From Marinilactibacillus sp. Marseille-P9653 (lineage in GTDB: Bacteria; Bacillota; Bacilli; Lactobacillales; Carnobacteriaceae_A), in the NCBI RefSeq assembly GCF_916618885.1, contig NZ_CAKAKH010000002.1, positions 247,956 to 311,955 of the forward strand: 64,000 nt of DNA, in the 5' to 3' direction. The notes beneath the pieces are model-generated. The model made no database searches and had not been told where the DNA came from. It saw only the letters and a program-made list of their open reading frames with translations. Of the stretch, positions 49,048 to 59,372 are shown in pieces. The position numbers and the translations under genes are program-made. Each line of letters starts with the position of its first letter. The stretch's first letter is position 1.

Positions 49048-49659
49048 TTAAAACAATTCTTTGTATTTCTGACTGCATCTGTGTTTTGCATTCATCGCTT
49101 TTTCTCTTGAACACCGCAGACTAGTTGCAATTTCATCATAACTATATCCACTCATGTAAAGAATGCTGACGATTTTCTCAAATCCAGATAAAGCTTCCTG
49201 GTACTCCGCCATAGACTCTTGCATGAGAATCCACTCTGATGGAGATAATGATTTAGCTGTACCCATCACTTGGTTGCCCTTTTGCTCAACAATCCCATCT
49301 AGTGATAGAGCCTCTTTATTAGATTTTCTCTTCAAGGCGTTATTCCATCTGCTCAGTCGATTAAAATGATTATCCAAACATAATGAGACGTATTGGCTAA
49401 AACTCATACCACGGTCTCTTTCATATTTTCTTGTTGCTTCTACAAAACATTCGCAAGCTTCTTGCCATAAATCATCTTGGTCATATCCTCTAATAAATCT
49501 CTTTCTGATTGATCTGTAAAAGAGGGGTTTACATCTTTCGAACAATTCACTGAACCGACTTTCGTCGACGTGTTGTACCATAAAAATCAACGTCTCATTG
49601 ATATGCTCCTCTGGTTTGATTCTCCTCCTACGTAACTGTCCGTTTTGCTGATCCAGCAT
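49048..49659 (-). CDS. Sigma-70 family RNA polymerase sigma factor (SigH/ComX-like)
   Basis: The 203-residue protein shows region 2 (about residues 38-95: SIRKRFIRGYDQDDLWQEACECFVEATRKYERDRG and SFSQYVSLCLDNH) and a C-terminal region 4 helix-turn-helix (MSGYSYDEIATSLRCSREKAMNAKHRC). Its place between yacP and rpmG-secE is that of B. subtilis sigH. In Lactobacillales the orthologue is often the competence sigma factor ComX. A TATAAT at 49722-49727 may belong to its promoter. Confidence 0.82.
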   Translation of the reverse strand: MLDQQNGQLRRRRIKPEEHINETLIFMVQHVDESRFSELFERCKPLFYRSIRKRFIRGYDQDDLWQEACECFVEATRKYERDRGMSFSQYVSLCLDNHFNRLSRWNNALKRKSNKEALSLDGIVEQKGNQVMGTAKSLSPSEWILMQESMAEYQEALSGFEKIVSILYMSGYSYDEIATSLRCSREKAMNAKHRCSQKYKELF

Positions 49660-49871
49660 TGTCTTAATACCCCTTTCTGTAATGGAACGATCACATTAGA
49701 TGAGAAACGTTCTTATACAATATTATATTGCCATAACTCTTCTATTTTTAACGAAGATTTTTTCTGTTTTTTAATCTTTTTTTACTTAATTCACGTATCC
49801 TTAAATACAACGAATTAGGAAATTCTGAACATCGTTGTTTTGATCCGTTTTCATGAATATTTTCCAAAAAA

Positions 49872-49896
49872 AAGAAGCCTTTTTAAAAGACTTCTT
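49872..49896 (-). terminator. Terminator after yacP (bidirectional)
   Basis: AAGAAGTCTTTT/AAAAGGCTTCTT stem flanked by T-rich runs on both strands, 20 nt after the yacP stop. It separates yacP from sigH. Confidence 0.82.
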
Positions 49897-49915
49897 TTTC
49901 ACATTTTATTCACAT

Positions 49916-50461
49916 TCACAAAGAATCTTTTGGGTGTTCACTTTGAATCAGTTTTTGATAAAACTCTTTAAGTCTTTTCTCATCTTCTTCTTTCAGAGGG
50001 GAGTTACGCCGATACTGCTGCATTTTGTATAAGGTCGCATCTAAAGCAATATTCTTTTTGACTCGGTTCAACTCTTTGTATAATTCAATAGCTGATTTTC
50101 TAGCTGCACCTTTTTGGAAAACAATCCATTGCTCCGCAAGATCAGAAGTAGCTACGGATACGTTCGTAATCAATAAGTTCTCTTCTCCAACGGCTCTTTC
50201 GATATAGCTATCCGCGGTCTCGCCTTCACTTGTAAAAATGACAACGACATCGTACTTATCGTACCTTTGCTGAATCCCAGGAACGAGCTGAGCATCAAAT
50301 ATGATTCTGACTTCTATCTCCTGATACTTTGCATAGTTACTTAGTTCATGAAGTAGTTGATCTCTTGCATCTGCCATTTTATCGATTCTTTTAAGCTTTA
50401 CCAACTCTGGCCAGGCTCCGATCATGTTATACCCATCTACATAAAGCAGTTCTTTTTTCAT
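49916..50461 (-). CDS. NYN domain endoribonuclease YacP/Rae1
   Basis: The 181-residue PIN-like NYN domain has the catalytic start VDGYNMIGAWPEL (Asp9, Asn12) and the acidic segment TADSYIERAV. The B. subtilis orthologue Rae1 (YacP) cuts mRNA on the ribosome in the A site. It lies between rlmB and sigH, as expected. The C-terminus is rich in Lys and Glu. Confidence 0.9.
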   Translation of the reverse strand: MKKELLYVDGYNMIGAWPELVKLKRIDKMADARDQLLHELSNYAKYQEIEVRIIFDAQLVPGIQQRYDKYDVVVIFTSEGETADSYIERAVGEENLLITNVSVATSDLAEQWIVFQKGAARKSAIELYKELNRVKKNIALDATLYKMQQYRRNSPLKEEDEKRLKEFYQKLIQSEHPKDSL

Positions 50462-50492
50462 CGCGCGCCTCCCTTCCTCTGATTTAACTTTT

Positions 50493-51398
50493 TTATAAGG
50501 CGTTTCTTTTACGGAATACTTCGTACATTAATAAGCTGGAAGCCACACTTGCATTCAAACTCTGCACATGACCTGTCATAGGAATCGTTAGTGTTTCGTC
50601 TACTTTTTCTTTGACCAGACGAGACAACCCTTTCCCTTCATTCCCAATGACTAGTCCGATCGGCGCATCTACTTCCCAACGTCTATAATCCGTTCCGTCC
50701 ATATCTGTTCCGAAAATCCACAATCCACGTTCTTTTAGTTCTTCAATGGTTTGAACAAGATTGGTTACGCGTACGACTGGGACATGTTCGATGGCTCCGG
50801 TTGCTGCTTTTGCAACAGTGGATGTTAAGCCGACTGCACGGCGTTTTGGAATAATAATCCCATGAACCCCTGCCGCATCTGCCGTTCTCATGATGGATCC
50901 TAAGTTATGTGGATCTTCGATTCCATCTAATAATACGAAAAACGGAACTTCGTCTTTTGCTTCTGCAGCCGCGAATAAGTCATCTATTTCAGCATAAGCG
51001 ACTGGACTTGCTGCTACGAGAACGCCTTGATGATTCTCACCATCACTCAATAAATCTAATTTACTTTTCGGAACAAAACTCAACTGTATCTTACGCTTTT
51101 TAGCTTCTTCTTGAATGTCTTTTAGTTTACCACCTGATAAACCTTCTTGTAGAAATACTTTATTGATATCACGATTTGACTTAATGGTTTCTAGTGCCGG
51201 AATTCTGCCAATCACCATTTCGTCTTGGGCAATATCTTGCTCGATCACTTCTGGTTTTGATTCTGTCTTAGGTTGAATGCGGTTCTGCTTACGTTCACCA
51301 GATCCTTTTACTTTATTTCTATCAAACTTATTTCTGTCGGGTCTGTTCTTGTCAGATCTATTTCTATCTGGCCTTTTACCACCTTGTTTTTTAGGCAA
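50493..51398 (-). CDS. rlmB: 23S rRNA (guanosine(2251)-2'-O)-methyltransferase RlmB
   Basis: A SPOUT-class methyltransferase with the C-terminal knot motifs NLGSIMRTADAAG, GLVIGNEGKGLSRLV and IPMTGHVQSLNASVASS. Start taken at TTG (51396-51398), 301 residues, because the earlier codon at 51416 lies inside the AAAGGAGG site. The N-terminal 45 residues are a low-complexity Arg/Asp/Asn/Lys tract with repeated DRNK units, before the substrate-binding domain (VIGRIPALETI). Confidence 0.93.
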   Translation of the reverse strand: MPKKQGGKRPDRNRSDKNRPDRNKFDRNKVKGSGERKQNRIQPKTESKPEVIEQDIAQDEMVIGRIPALETIKSNRDINKVFLQEGLSGGKLKDIQEEAKKRKIQLSFVPKSKLDLLSDGENHQGVLVAASPVAYAEIDDLFAAAEAKDEVPFFVLLDGIEDPHNLGSIMRTADAAGVHGIIIPKRRAVGLTSTVAKAATGAIEHVPVVRVTNLVQTIEELKERGLWIFGTDMDGTDYRRWEVDAPIGLVIGNEGKGLSRLVKEKVDETLTIPMTGHVQSLNASVASSLLMYEVFRKRNAL

Positions 51399-51422
51399 GC
51401 GATTTCCTCCTTTCAAGACACC

Positions 51423-51827
51423 TTACTGAGCGAGTGCCTTGTCGACTTTCTGTATACATACTTCTATTAATTCGTGTAATCTGTCTTCTTGTTTTGTCAG
51501 ATACAAATATCCCATCACGGCTTCAAATCCAGAAGACTTATTATAGGTTGATCCATCTGTATTTTTGGCTTTGGAATAACTTTTTGCGTTACGCCCTCTT
51601 TTGTAAAAATCCATTTCAACTTCATTCAAACGATCTTCTTCGATCAGTTCTTCAATCAACCAAGCTTGTGCTTTGGCCGATACATAATTCGTTGCCAAGC
51701 GGTGCAATTGATTAGGTTTCGTCTGGCCATTTGTCAGCAAATGCTCTCTTATCGACTGTTCATACGCAGCATCTCCCATGTATGCAAGCGCCAGTCCGTT
51801 CAGCAACTCCGCGTCCTTCGCCTTCAT
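51423..51827 (-). CDS. mrnC: Mini-ribonuclease III
   Basis: The 134-residue RNase III domain without dsRNA-binding domain has the catalytic NGLALAYMGDAAYE motif (Asp19) and GFEAVMGYLYL with the second acidic residue. The B. subtilis enzyme matures 23S rRNA. Its ATG overlaps the cysS stop (TAATG). Confidence 0.94.
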   Translation of the reverse strand: MKAKDAELLNGLALAYMGDAAYEQSIREHLLTNGQTKPNQLHRLATNYVSAKAQAWLIEELIEEDRLNEVEMDFYKRGRNAKSYSKAKNTDGSTYNKSSGFEAVMGYLYLTKQEDRLHELIEVCIQKVDKALAQ

Positions 51828-53248
51828 TAGGATTCCTTCCTTTTCCAGCGAATTCCTTGCGGTGTATCTTCCAGTAAAATGCCTTTTTCTTGTAGCAAGT
51901 CTCTGATTTCATCTGCTCTAGCAAAATTTTTATCTTTTCTAGACTGATTTCTTTCTTCAATCAACTCTTCAACTTCTTTATCTAGAAGTTCTGTATCAAT
52001 CACTAAGTCTAATTGTATCCCAAATATAGCTAGAATTTCTTCTAGATGCTTCATAGCAAATGCCAAAACTTTTTTAGATACTTGCTTTTGTTCAAGATAG
52101 ACATTTAAGTTTCTGATCATTTCATAGACATCTGTGATACCATTTTGTGCTTGAAAATCGTCATCCATATGTTTTTCAAACTGTTGAATCAGGTCTTTCC
52201 ATTTTTGGATCTGACTTGCATCATCCTCTAAAGCATCTTCTGCTTGTTCAATACGGTGACTGGCATTCGCATAAGCTGTTTGAATTCTTGTTAAATTAGA
52301 TTTTGCTTCATGAATCGTCTCATCTGTATAGTTGATTGGATGACGGTAGTGTACGGTAGATAAGAAAAATCTCAGCACTTGTGGATCATGAATCTTTTTA
52401 AGATCATGCACTAAAACAAAGTTACCAAGCGATTTACTCATTTTTTCTTCGTTCATCGTCACGAAACCATTGTGTAACCAATACTTTGCGAAAGGTTCTC
52501 CAGTTTTCGCTTCTGATTGCGCAATTTCGTTTTCGTGATGCGGGAATGTCAGATCTTGTCCACCTGCGTGAATATCAATTGTATCCCCAAGGTATTTCGT
52601 AGCCATGACTGAACATTCAATATGCCAACCCGGACGACCTTCTCCCCATGGAGATGTCCAACTAATTTCTTCCCTTTTAGCTGACTTCCATAGCGCAAAA
52701 TCAAGGGGATCATCTTTTTTCATGTTTTCTGATTCTTCTAATCTGTTGCTGGCACCTAATTCTAAGTCATCTACTGATATACCGCTCAGTTTTCCGTATC
52801 CTTCAAACTTTCTTGTCCGATAATAGACATCTCCTTCTTTTTGATAGGCAAAACCTTTTTCAATCAGCACTTCAATAAATTGAATGATTTCCTGGATATT
52901 ATCCATTACTCTTGGTGCGTGTGTAGCTCTTTTCACATGTAATGCTTCTGTATCTTCATAGTACGCTTCAATAAAACGATCTGCTACTTCTGGAGCGGTC
53001 AGCTTAAGCTCTTCAGCAGCTTTTATGATTTTATCGTCAACATCTGTAAAGTTCGATACGTAATTAACCTCATATCCTCGGTATTCAAAGTATCTTCTAA
53101 TCGTGTCGAAAGCAACCGTGCTTCTTGCATTTCCAATATGGATGTAGTTGTAGACAGTGGGTCCACAAACATACATGCTCACTTTATTTTCCTGAAGTGG
53201 CTCAAACCGTTCTTTCTGATTTGATAATGTATTATATAATTCAATCAT
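51827..53248 (-). CDS. cysS: Cysteine--tRNA ligase
   Basis: Class I synthetase, 473 residues. HIGN is at 37-40, KMSKS at 269-273, and zinc ligands are Cys28, Cys212, His237 and Glu241. It charges tRNA-Cys. It is preceded by a T-box leader and followed by the overlapping mrnC. The cysE gene found upstream in B. subtilis is absent. Confidence 0.97.
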   Translation of the reverse strand: MIELYNTLSNQKERFEPLQENKVSMYVCGPTVYNYIHIGNARSTVAFDTIRRYFEYRGYEVNYVSNFTDVDDKIIKAAEELKLTAPEVADRFIEAYYEDTEALHVKRATHAPRVMDNIQEIIQFIEVLIEKGFAYQKEGDVYYRTRKFEGYGKLSGISVDDLELGASNRLEESENMKKDDPLDFALWKSAKREEISWTSPWGEGRPGWHIECSVMATKYLGDTIDIHAGGQDLTFPHHENEIAQSEAKTGEPFAKYWLHNGFVTMNEEKMSKSLGNFVLVHDLKKIHDPQVLRFFLSTVHYRHPINYTDETIHEAKSNLTRIQTAYANASHRIEQAEDALEDDASQIQKWKDLIQQFEKHMDDDFQAQNGITDVYEMIRNLNVYLEQKQVSKKVLAFAMKHLEEILAIFGIQLDLVIDTELLDKEVEELIEERNQSRKDKNFARADEIRDLLQEKGILLEDTPQGIRWKRKES

Positions 53249-53297
53249 CTATCTGGCTCCTCCCAACCTACTTGTTCTTTTTTCATTTCCAGTCTAC

Positions 53298-53540
53298 CAA
53301 AAAACCACGCACTCAGCTTCTATAAAAGACGCCAAATACGTGGTTCCACTTTTTTTCAGAAAGACTCTTTGAAAAAGACCTTTCCCTTTCTATCTTTTAA
53401 CGGAGATAAATCGAAATCATCTACTTAAATGAGCAGATTCGATGATTTAATTCAAAGAGGCACTTCATTTAAAAGTCCGCCACCTGTTCACATCTACTCA
53501 GGCTTTCTGAAGACTACTTTCAAACTACTTTTCTTATCTT
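53298..53540 (-). promoter_or_regulatory. Cysteine T-box riboswitch of cysS
   Basis: On the minus strand the T-box sequence AGTGGAACCACG (53339-53352 region; UGGNACC core) is followed by a terminator stem AACCACG/CGTGGTT and T6 (53298-53345). A TGC codon in GAAGTGCCTC (53460-53462) is a candidate cysteine specifier. Uncharged tRNA-Cys would stabilise the antiterminator and open cysS-mrnC expression. Confidence 0.85.
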
Positions 53541-53555
53541 GATTTTTGGCTGTAT

Positions 53556-55031
53556 TTATTCTGATAGTAAGCTTTTTGCTTTTTCAACGTGTTCAATAGA
53601 ACGGTCTCTTCCAAGCAGTTCAATCGCATCGTTCAATTGAGGCCCATGTTGTTGTCCTGTTGCTGCAACACGAATGGGCATAAATAAGTTCTTACCTTTT
53701 ATACCGGTTTCTTTCTGAACAGCTTTGATTGCTTTTTTGATCTCATCTGCTTCGAACGGTTCAACCTCTTTTAATTGGTTAACGAAAGATTCAAGAACTT
53801 GAGAAACTCCCTCACCTTGCAAGACTTCTTTCGACGCTTCATCCCACTCAATATCTTCTTCAAAGAATAGCGTAGCAAGTTGAGTGATCTCAGCTGCATA
53901 ACTCATTTGTTCGTGATATAAGCCAATGAGTTTCTTAACCCACTCGCTTTTTTCTGGTGTTGGGTTCTCTTCAAGATAACCTGCTTTAACTAGATGAGGA
54001 ACAGCTTTAAGTGTCACTTCATCCAAGTCTTCTTGTTTGAAATACTGATTACTGATCCATTCCAATTTTTTGGAGTCAAAGGCAGCTGGAGAAGTTCCCA
54101 GGCGTTTGTGATCAAACATATCAATAAATTCTTGGCGTGAGAACAGTTCGTCTTCGCCCACAGGAGACCAGCCAAGCAATGTAATAAAGTTGAACAACGC
54201 TTCTGGTAAATATCCTAGATCGCGATACTGCTCAATAAACTGCAAGATCGTTTCATCACGTTTACTTAGTTTCTTACCTGTTTCACTGTTAATGATCAAA
54301 GTCATGTGGCCAAAAATAGGTGGCTCCCAACCAAACGCTTCGTAAACCATCATTTGTTTTGGCGTATTCGCAATGTGGTCATCTCCTCTTAACACATGAG
54401 AGATTTCCATATAGTGATCATCCACTGCAACCGCAAAGTTGTAAGTCGGCATACCGTCACGCTTACGAATGACCCAGTCTCCTCCAATTGAATCTGATTC
54501 GAATGTGATGTCGCCTTTTACCATATCATCGAATGTGTATGTGCTTCCTTTAGGAACACGTAGACGGACGACAGGTACGATCCCTTCATCCTCTTTGGCT
54601 TTTTGCTCACTTGGAGTAAGGTTGGCACATTTCCCACTATAATGAGGCATTTCTCCACGTGCACGTTGAGCTTCACGCTCTGCTTCCAGCTCCTCAGATG
54701 TACAATAACATTTGTAAGCATGGTTGCTCGCAAGTAACTGTTCAATCAGTGGATCATAAATATCTTTACGCTCAGATTGACGGTACGGTGCATAGGGGCC
54801 ACCCACATCTGCACTTTCGTCCCAGTCGATTCCTAGCCACTTCAGGTTATCTAATTGGCTTTGTTCTCCATTTGTTACGTTTCTTTTGGTATCTGTATCT
54901 TCAATTCTGATGATCATTTCTCCGCCATGATGACGGGCAAATAAGTAATTAAATAATGCTGTACGCGCATTTCCTATATGCAAATGCCCTGTTGGACTTG
55001 GTGCATATCTTACACGAACTTTTTTATCCAT
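53556..55031 (-). CDS. gltX: Glutamate--tRNA ligase
   Basis: Class I synthetase, 491 residues. HLHIGN is at 16-21, and KKLSKRDE (about residue 255) is the KMSKS-type loop. The RYAPSPTG start is typical of GluRS. Many Gram-positive GluRS also charge tRNA-Gln for the amidotransferase route; whether this one does is not shown here. No terminator is clear between it and the T-box leader. Confidence 0.96.
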   Translation of the reverse strand: MDKKVRVRYAPSPTGHLHIGNARTALFNYLFARHHGGEMIIRIEDTDTKRNVTNGEQSQLDNLKWLGIDWDESADVGGPYAPYRQSERKDIYDPLIEQLLASNHAYKCYCTSEELEAEREAQRARGEMPHYSGKCANLTPSEQKAKEDEGIVPVVRLRVPKGSTYTFDDMVKGDITFESDSIGGDWVIRKRDGMPTYNFAVAVDDHYMEISHVLRGDDHIANTPKQMMVYEAFGWEPPIFGHMTLIINSETGKKLSKRDETILQFIEQYRDLGYLPEALFNFITLLGWSPVGEDELFSRQEFIDMFDHKRLGTSPAAFDSKKLEWISNQYFKQEDLDEVTLKAVPHLVKAGYLEENPTPEKSEWVKKLIGLYHEQMSYAAEITQLATLFFEEDIEWDEASKEVLQGEGVSQVLESFVNQLKEVEPFEADEIKKAIKAVQKETGIKGKNLFMPIRVAATGQQHGPQLNDAIELLGRDRSIEHVEKAKSLLSE

Positions 55032-55164
55032 ATAGACTCTCCTTTTTAAAAGCTCTACTCGCTGTTCCTTCTTTAAAACTTAACATGATTAGATAAAAAT
55101 TGCTACATTCAGAAGCTAAATCCCAGTATCTTTTCATCATTCAGGCTTCATCTACATTATTTTA

Positions 55165-55860
55165 CTACAAATGCTTGAGTAATGCCTCCGCTATCAAAAA
55201 ATCAGTCGCAGTTGTAATTTTCAAATTATGATCTTTACCTTCTAGCGCCTTTACCGGGTGATTAATTCTCTCAACCAGTTCGCCTTCTTCATTTCCAAGG
55301 TATTCGTCCTGTGCTGCTTGCTTGTAGGCACGAATCAACAATTCACTTTTATAAGCTTGCGGTGTTTGAACTTGCCAGATAACTGGGCGATGAAGCGTTT
55401 GATGAATTTCTCCATGTCGAATAACTTTGATTGTATCTTTAGCAGGGACGGCCAGCAGAACGGCTTCATCCACTTTTACAGCCTCAAACAACTGATCAAT
55501 CATCTCTATATCGATAAATGGTCTGGCTGCATCATGGACAAAAACATATCCTTCTTCGGGAAACTGTAGTGCTGTTAATCCTTTTTCCACACTATACTGT
55601 CGCTGAGAACCACCTTGTACAAACGAAAGCTTTTCAGGCAACTGTCCATATAACTGTTCGATTTGTTTCTCTATTGCTGCTTGTTCTTCAGCTTGTATTA
55701 CAAATAAGACGTGTTCACATCGATGATCTTTCAGAAAAAGGCTCAGCGAATAATCATAGATTGGACGCTGATTCAGTTCCACTACAATTTTATTTTCTGG
55801 ACTTCCAAATCGTACTCCTGAGCCTGCACCTAGTAAGATGACTTCATAGGTTTCTCTCAC
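55165..55860 (-). CDS. IspD-like cytidylyltransferase
   Basis: The 231-residue nucleotidyltransferase starts at GTG and overlaps yacL by 4 nt. It has LGAGSGVRFG..NK (Arg17, Lys24), VHDAARPF and WQVQTPQAY, the IspD/TarI fold motifs. By synteny it is IspD (MEP pathway, CDP-methylerythritol formation). But the usual TDDAS-type segment reads NEEGE here, LAAG is LGAG, and ispF is not next to it. The true substrate is uncertain. Confidence 0.8.
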   Translation of the reverse strand: MRETYEVILLGAGSGVRFGSPENKIVVELNQRPIYDYSLSLFLKDHRCEHVLFVIQAEEQAAIEKQIEQLYGQLPEKLSFVQGGSQRQYSVEKGLTALQFPEEGYVFVHDAARPFIDIEMIDQLFEAVKVDEAVLLAVPAKDTIKVIRHGEIHQTLHRPVIWQVQTPQAYKSELLIRAYKQAAQDEYLGNEEGELVERINHPVKALEGKDHNLKITTATDFLIAEALLKHL

Positions 55861-56969
55861 TTTGTTTCTTTCCCATCATCGATTCCTTTTTGACTGTGTT
55901 CCATTTTCGCAAAAATCATTCGTCCGGCATTTGTCTGTAAGGCACTTGTAACCACAACAGTGACAGATTTATTCATATAATGTTGTCCTTCCTCTACTAC
56001 GACCATCGTTCCATCGTCCAGATAAGCAACACCTTGACTTCTTTCGGTACCATTTTTGACGACCATAACGCGCATCGTTTCACCAGGTATGACAACCGGT
56101 TTTACGGCATTGGCAAGTTCATTAATATTTAATACAGGGACTTTTTGAAATTCTGCAACTTTATTTAAATTATAATCGTTGGTTACAACGACCCCATCCA
56201 TCTTCTTAGCTAAGTGGACAAGCTTCATATCTACTTCATCTGATTCTGGTAAGGGACTATCATCCATTTGCACTTCAATCTTTTCTTCTTTTTGCAAAGC
56301 ATTTAAAATATCGAGTCCTCTTCTTCCTCGGACTCTTTTCAGACTATCTGAAGAATCTGCAATGTACTGTAACTCTTGCAAAACGTGTTGTGAAATGACA
56401 AAGGTCCCTTCTAAAAACCCTGCTTTTGTAACATCAAGAATTCGACCATCTATAATGGTGCTTGTATCAAGGATTTTATATTTTCTAAAAGGATCGCCTT
56501 CTTTACGCTCCATTACACCATTGTCTTCTTGTTTCTGAACCCTAGTAAAGAGACGACGAATTTCTTCCCGTCTGGATGTAGCAAACTGGAAACCTATATA
56601 AGCAAAAAATACTGCCAGAATCAAAGGCAGAACATTACTAACAAAAATCATATTCAGCGCAGCGAGGGGAATACTAATTAATATAGCAAGAATAAGTCCA
56701 ATAACTGCACCGACGCTTCCGAATATTACATAAGCAACACTTAATGTGCTGAAAAAACCTTCGATCTTTTTGATTGCACGTTCAATCGGTTTGATTACTT
56801 GGAAAGATAACAGATAAAAAATAGCTGCACCAAGAATCAACCCTACAATAGGATTTGCGATCCAAGCAGGTACCGACGGAATAAAATCCATAAGCTCTGG
56901 AAAGAAATTATAGCCTAGACTTCCTCCGACTAAAACGAGTGTCAATATAATCAAATTTGTAATCATCAA
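55857..56969 (-). CDS. PIN/TRAM domain membrane protein YacL
   Basis: The 370-residue protein has about four N-terminal membrane segments (residues 1-125), then a PIN domain starting ILDTSTIIDGRILDV with further acidic residues (VVTNDYNLNKVAE), and a C-terminal TRAM domain (ETMRVMVVKNGTERSQGVAYL). The fold suggests a membrane-bound nuclease. Position between radA and ispD is conserved; disA, found between radA and yacL in B. subtilis, is missing. Confidence 0.9.
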   Translation of the reverse strand: MMITNLIILTLVLVGGSLGYNFFPELMDFIPSVPAWIANPIVGLILGAAIFYLLSFQVIKPIERAIKKIEGFFSTLSVAYVIFGSVGAVIGLILAILISIPLAALNMIFVSNVLPLILAVFFAYIGFQFATSRREEIRRLFTRVQKQEDNGVMERKEGDPFRKYKILDTSTIIDGRILDVTKAGFLEGTFVISQHVLQELQYIADSSDSLKRVRGRRGLDILNALQKEEKIEVQMDDSPLPESDEVDMKLVHLAKKMDGVVVTNDYNLNKVAEFQKVPVLNINELANAVKPVVIPGETMRVMVVKNGTERSQGVAYLDDGTMVVVEEGQHYMNKSVTVVVTSALQTNAGRMIFAKMEHSQKGIDDGKETK

Positions 56970-56984
56970 ATCCTCCTTTCATCG

Positions 56985-58355
56985 TTAATTGAATGCTTTT
57001 TTTATGACTTCTGAAATGGTCGAGCATCCAATGAGTTCAATCCCTTTTGGGAAAGTCCATCCGTCTAAATTGTTTTTAGGAACAAAAATTCGTTTAAAGC
57101 CGAGTTTTGCGGCTTCATTAACACGTTGTTCAATCTTAGAGACTCTTCTGACCTCTCCAGTCAAGCCAATTTCACCGATAAAACAGTCCGTTGCTCGTGT
57201 TTCTTTTTCTTTATAACTAGAAGCGATACTAACTGCGATTGAAAGGTCAATCGCTGGTTCATCTAATTTCACACCACCAGCAGCTTTCAAATACGCATCT
57301 TGATTTTGCAAAAGCAAACCTGCTCTTTTTTCTAGAACAGCCATAATCAATGATACTCTGGAGTAATCCAGTCCACTAGCTGTTCGCTTGGCATTACCAA
57401 ATACTGTAGGCGAGATCAGTGATTGAATCTCCACCAGTATAGGTCTGGTTCCTTCCATTGCAGCTACGACTGATGAACCCGTCGCCCCTGCCAATCGTTC
57501 TTCCAAGAACAGTTGAGAAGGATTCAGCACTTCTTCAAGACCGCCATTTCTCATCTCGAATATACCAATCTCATTGGTAGATCCAAACCGGTTTTTCACA
57601 GCTCTCAAGATACGAAAAGTATGGTGACGTTCCCCTTCAAAATACAAAACAGTATCCACCATGTGCTCAAGCATTCTTGGCCCAGCGATGTTTCCTTCTT
57701 TTGTTACATGCCCTACGATAAAAATCGCAATATTATTCATTTTAGCAAGCTGTAATAATGTTGCTGTTGACTCTCTAACTTGAGAGACGCTTCCCGAAGC
57801 GCTATCGATTTTAGGATGATGCATCGTTTGAATCGAGTCGATTACTACATAGTCAGGTTGAATGTTCTCAATTGTTTCTTGGATCAAACTTAAATCCGTT
57901 TCTGCATAAAGATAAAAGTCCGTCCCGCGAAGTTCCAGTCGCTCTGCACGCATTTTAATCTGACTAGCACTTTCTTCTCCAGAAACATAAAGGACTGTTC
58001 CTCCACCGTTATTCAATTGTGCAGCAACTTGCAGCAGTAATGTAGACTTCCCAATCCCAGGATCTCCACCGATTAAAACCAGTGATCCCGGCACTACACC
58101 GCCACCAAGTACTCTGTTAAATTCAACTAATTTCGTTTTTACCCGTTCTTCTTTTTCAATTGTAATGTCTGTAATCGCTTCTGCTTTAGATGCTTTACCA
58201 CTTAAAGACACTCGACTTCTACTATCCGTTTTATCTGGAATCGTTTCTTCTACCATCTGATTCCATGTTCCACAACTCGGGCATTTCCCTAAATATTTCG
58301 GTGATTCATACCCACATTGTTGACATACAAACACTGTCGCTTTCTTTTTCGCCAA
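56985..58355 (-). CDS. radA: DNA repair protein RadA
   Basis: The 456-residue protein has a C4 zinc finger (Cys11, Cys14, Cys25, Cys28), a RecA-like ATPase with Walker [10 protein letters not shown] (97-105), the KNRFGS motif (about 255) and a Lon-like C-terminal domain ([23 protein letters not shown]). It helps branch migration in recombination. The start is TTG (58353-58355). Confidence 0.96.
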   Translation of the reverse strand: MAKKKATVFVCQQCGYESPKYLGKCPSCGTWNQMVEETIPDKTDSRSRVSLSGKASKAEAITDITIEKEERVKTKLVEFNRVLGGGVVPGSLVLIGGDPGIGKSTLLLQVAAQLNNGGGTVLYVSGEESASQIKMRAERLELRGTDFYLYAETDLSLIQETIENIQPDYVVIDSIQTMHHPKIDSASGSVSQVRESTATLLQLAKMNNIAIFIVGHVTKEGNIAGPRMLEHMVDTVLYFEGERHHTFRILRAVKNRFGSTNEIGIFEMRNGGLEEVLNPSQLFLEERLAGATGSSVVAAMEGTRPILVEIQSLISPTVFGNAKRTASGLDYSRVSLIMAVLEKRAGLLLQNQDAYLKAAGGVKLDEPAIDLSIAVSIASSYKEKETRATDCFIGEIGLTGEVRRVSKIEQRVNEAAKLGFKRIFVPKNNLDGWTFPKGIELIGCSTISEVIKKAFN

Positions 58356-58429
58356 TCAGTTTACCCCTTTACTTATAAATGATTCTGGATAAAAATTCAG
58401 TCTATTTTCTTTTAATAACTGATTTTACT

Positions 58430-58438
58430 ATTATACCA
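58430..58438 (-). promoter_or_regulatory. Extended -10 promoter element of radA
   Basis: Minus strand TGGTATAAT (TGnTATAAT), 75 nt before the radA start; no good -35. Confidence 0.6.
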
Positions 58439-58521
58439 TATAGCTGTCCTAAACGAGCTATCTTCACATTATATGCATAGAACGTTCTGGTTTCTTTCTC
58501 ATGATGAGCACTATCTCTTTA

Positions 58522-59058
58522 TTACTCTCCTGAAGAACCAAATCCACCGATTCTAGTTTGGAATTCACTTACCTCATTGTCTATAACCTCATATGGTGTA
58601 AATATCCCTTGTGCTATACGGTCACCTTTTTTGACTTTAACGTCTTCGAAACCATAATTAATCAATTGTACAAAGATTTCTCCTTCGTTACTTGAATTTC
58701 CATAATAGTCAGCATCAATAATGCCAATTCCATTTGGAAGTGCTAATTGTTTTTTCATCGGGTTACTTGACCGATTCGCCAGTAATAAATACTCTTGCTC
58801 AGGCATATACGCTTTGACACCGGTAGGAACTAAAGTTGACGACAAAAAACCTTTATTCTCATCTTTAATAGAGTTCCCTTCCATTAAGTTTGCAAGGCCT
58901 TGATTCTCTAATAAAGCTTTCCATATAGAAGGTACAACAATATTTACTGCTGCTTTTAAATCGTATCCTGCTGATCCTTTTGTAGCTCGATTAGGTAGTT
59001 CGATCGATTCTCCTTTATATTTTGTGACCACTTCAAAACCACGTACACGTTCGCTCAT
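58522..59058 (-). CDS. dut: dUTP diphosphatase
   Basis: The 178-residue trimeric dUTPase has motif 1 GSAGYDLKA (28-36), motif 2 ANRSSNPMKKQL, motif 3 GIGIIDADYYGN, motif 4 KKGDRIAQGIF and the C-terminal motif 5 RIGGFGSSG. It makes dUMP and keeps uracil out of DNA. An insertion of about 25 residues after motif 1 makes it longer than the usual 145-150. It lies upstream of radA in a likely operon. Confidence 0.94.
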   Translation of the reverse strand: MSERVRGFEVVTKYKGESIELPNRATKGSAGYDLKAAVNIVVPSIWKALLENQGLANLMEGNSIKDENKGFLSSTLVPTGVKAYMPEQEYLLLANRSSNPMKKQLALPNGIGIIDADYYGNSSNEGEIFVQLINYGFEDVKVKKGDRIAQGIFTPYEVIDNEVSEFQTRIGGFGSSGE

Positions 59059-59315
59059 ATTCGTTCTTCTCCTCTAAATTCATCTGTTCCTATTCTACAT
59101 GAAAAGGTAGGGTCTTAAAACCTATATTTTCTTTCAGACACCCCTTGTTATTATACTATCTAATGACTATTTAATTGACGATATAAGTCATAGTGGATAA
59201 ACAAGAAACGAATGAATTTTTATACACTTATACACGGTTCGATCGTTCAACTCCTCACAAACAGATGTGCAATGATTCCATATAACTCTGTAAATTTCGC
59301 CATCTTGAATTTAAT
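59059..59315. other. Intergenic region between dut and the msmK terminator
   Basis: A TATAAT on the minus strand (59150-59155) with no clear -35 may start dut. Otherwise I see no structure. Confidence 0.4.
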
Positions 59316-59351
59316 AAAAAAACCTTCTCCTATGAGTGATCTAGGAGAAGG
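59316..59351 (-). terminator. Terminator of msmK
   Basis: Minus strand CCTTCTCCTA, 9-nt loop, TAGGAGAAGG perfect 10-bp stem followed by T7. Confidence 0.92.
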
Positions 59352-59372
59352 CCTATATTTTAATCTATACGA

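Noticed and set aside
55032..55164. Possible T-box leader before gltX because of GGAACAGCGAGTAGAG
   Set aside because: No UGGNACC motif and no terminator follow; the spacer is too short.
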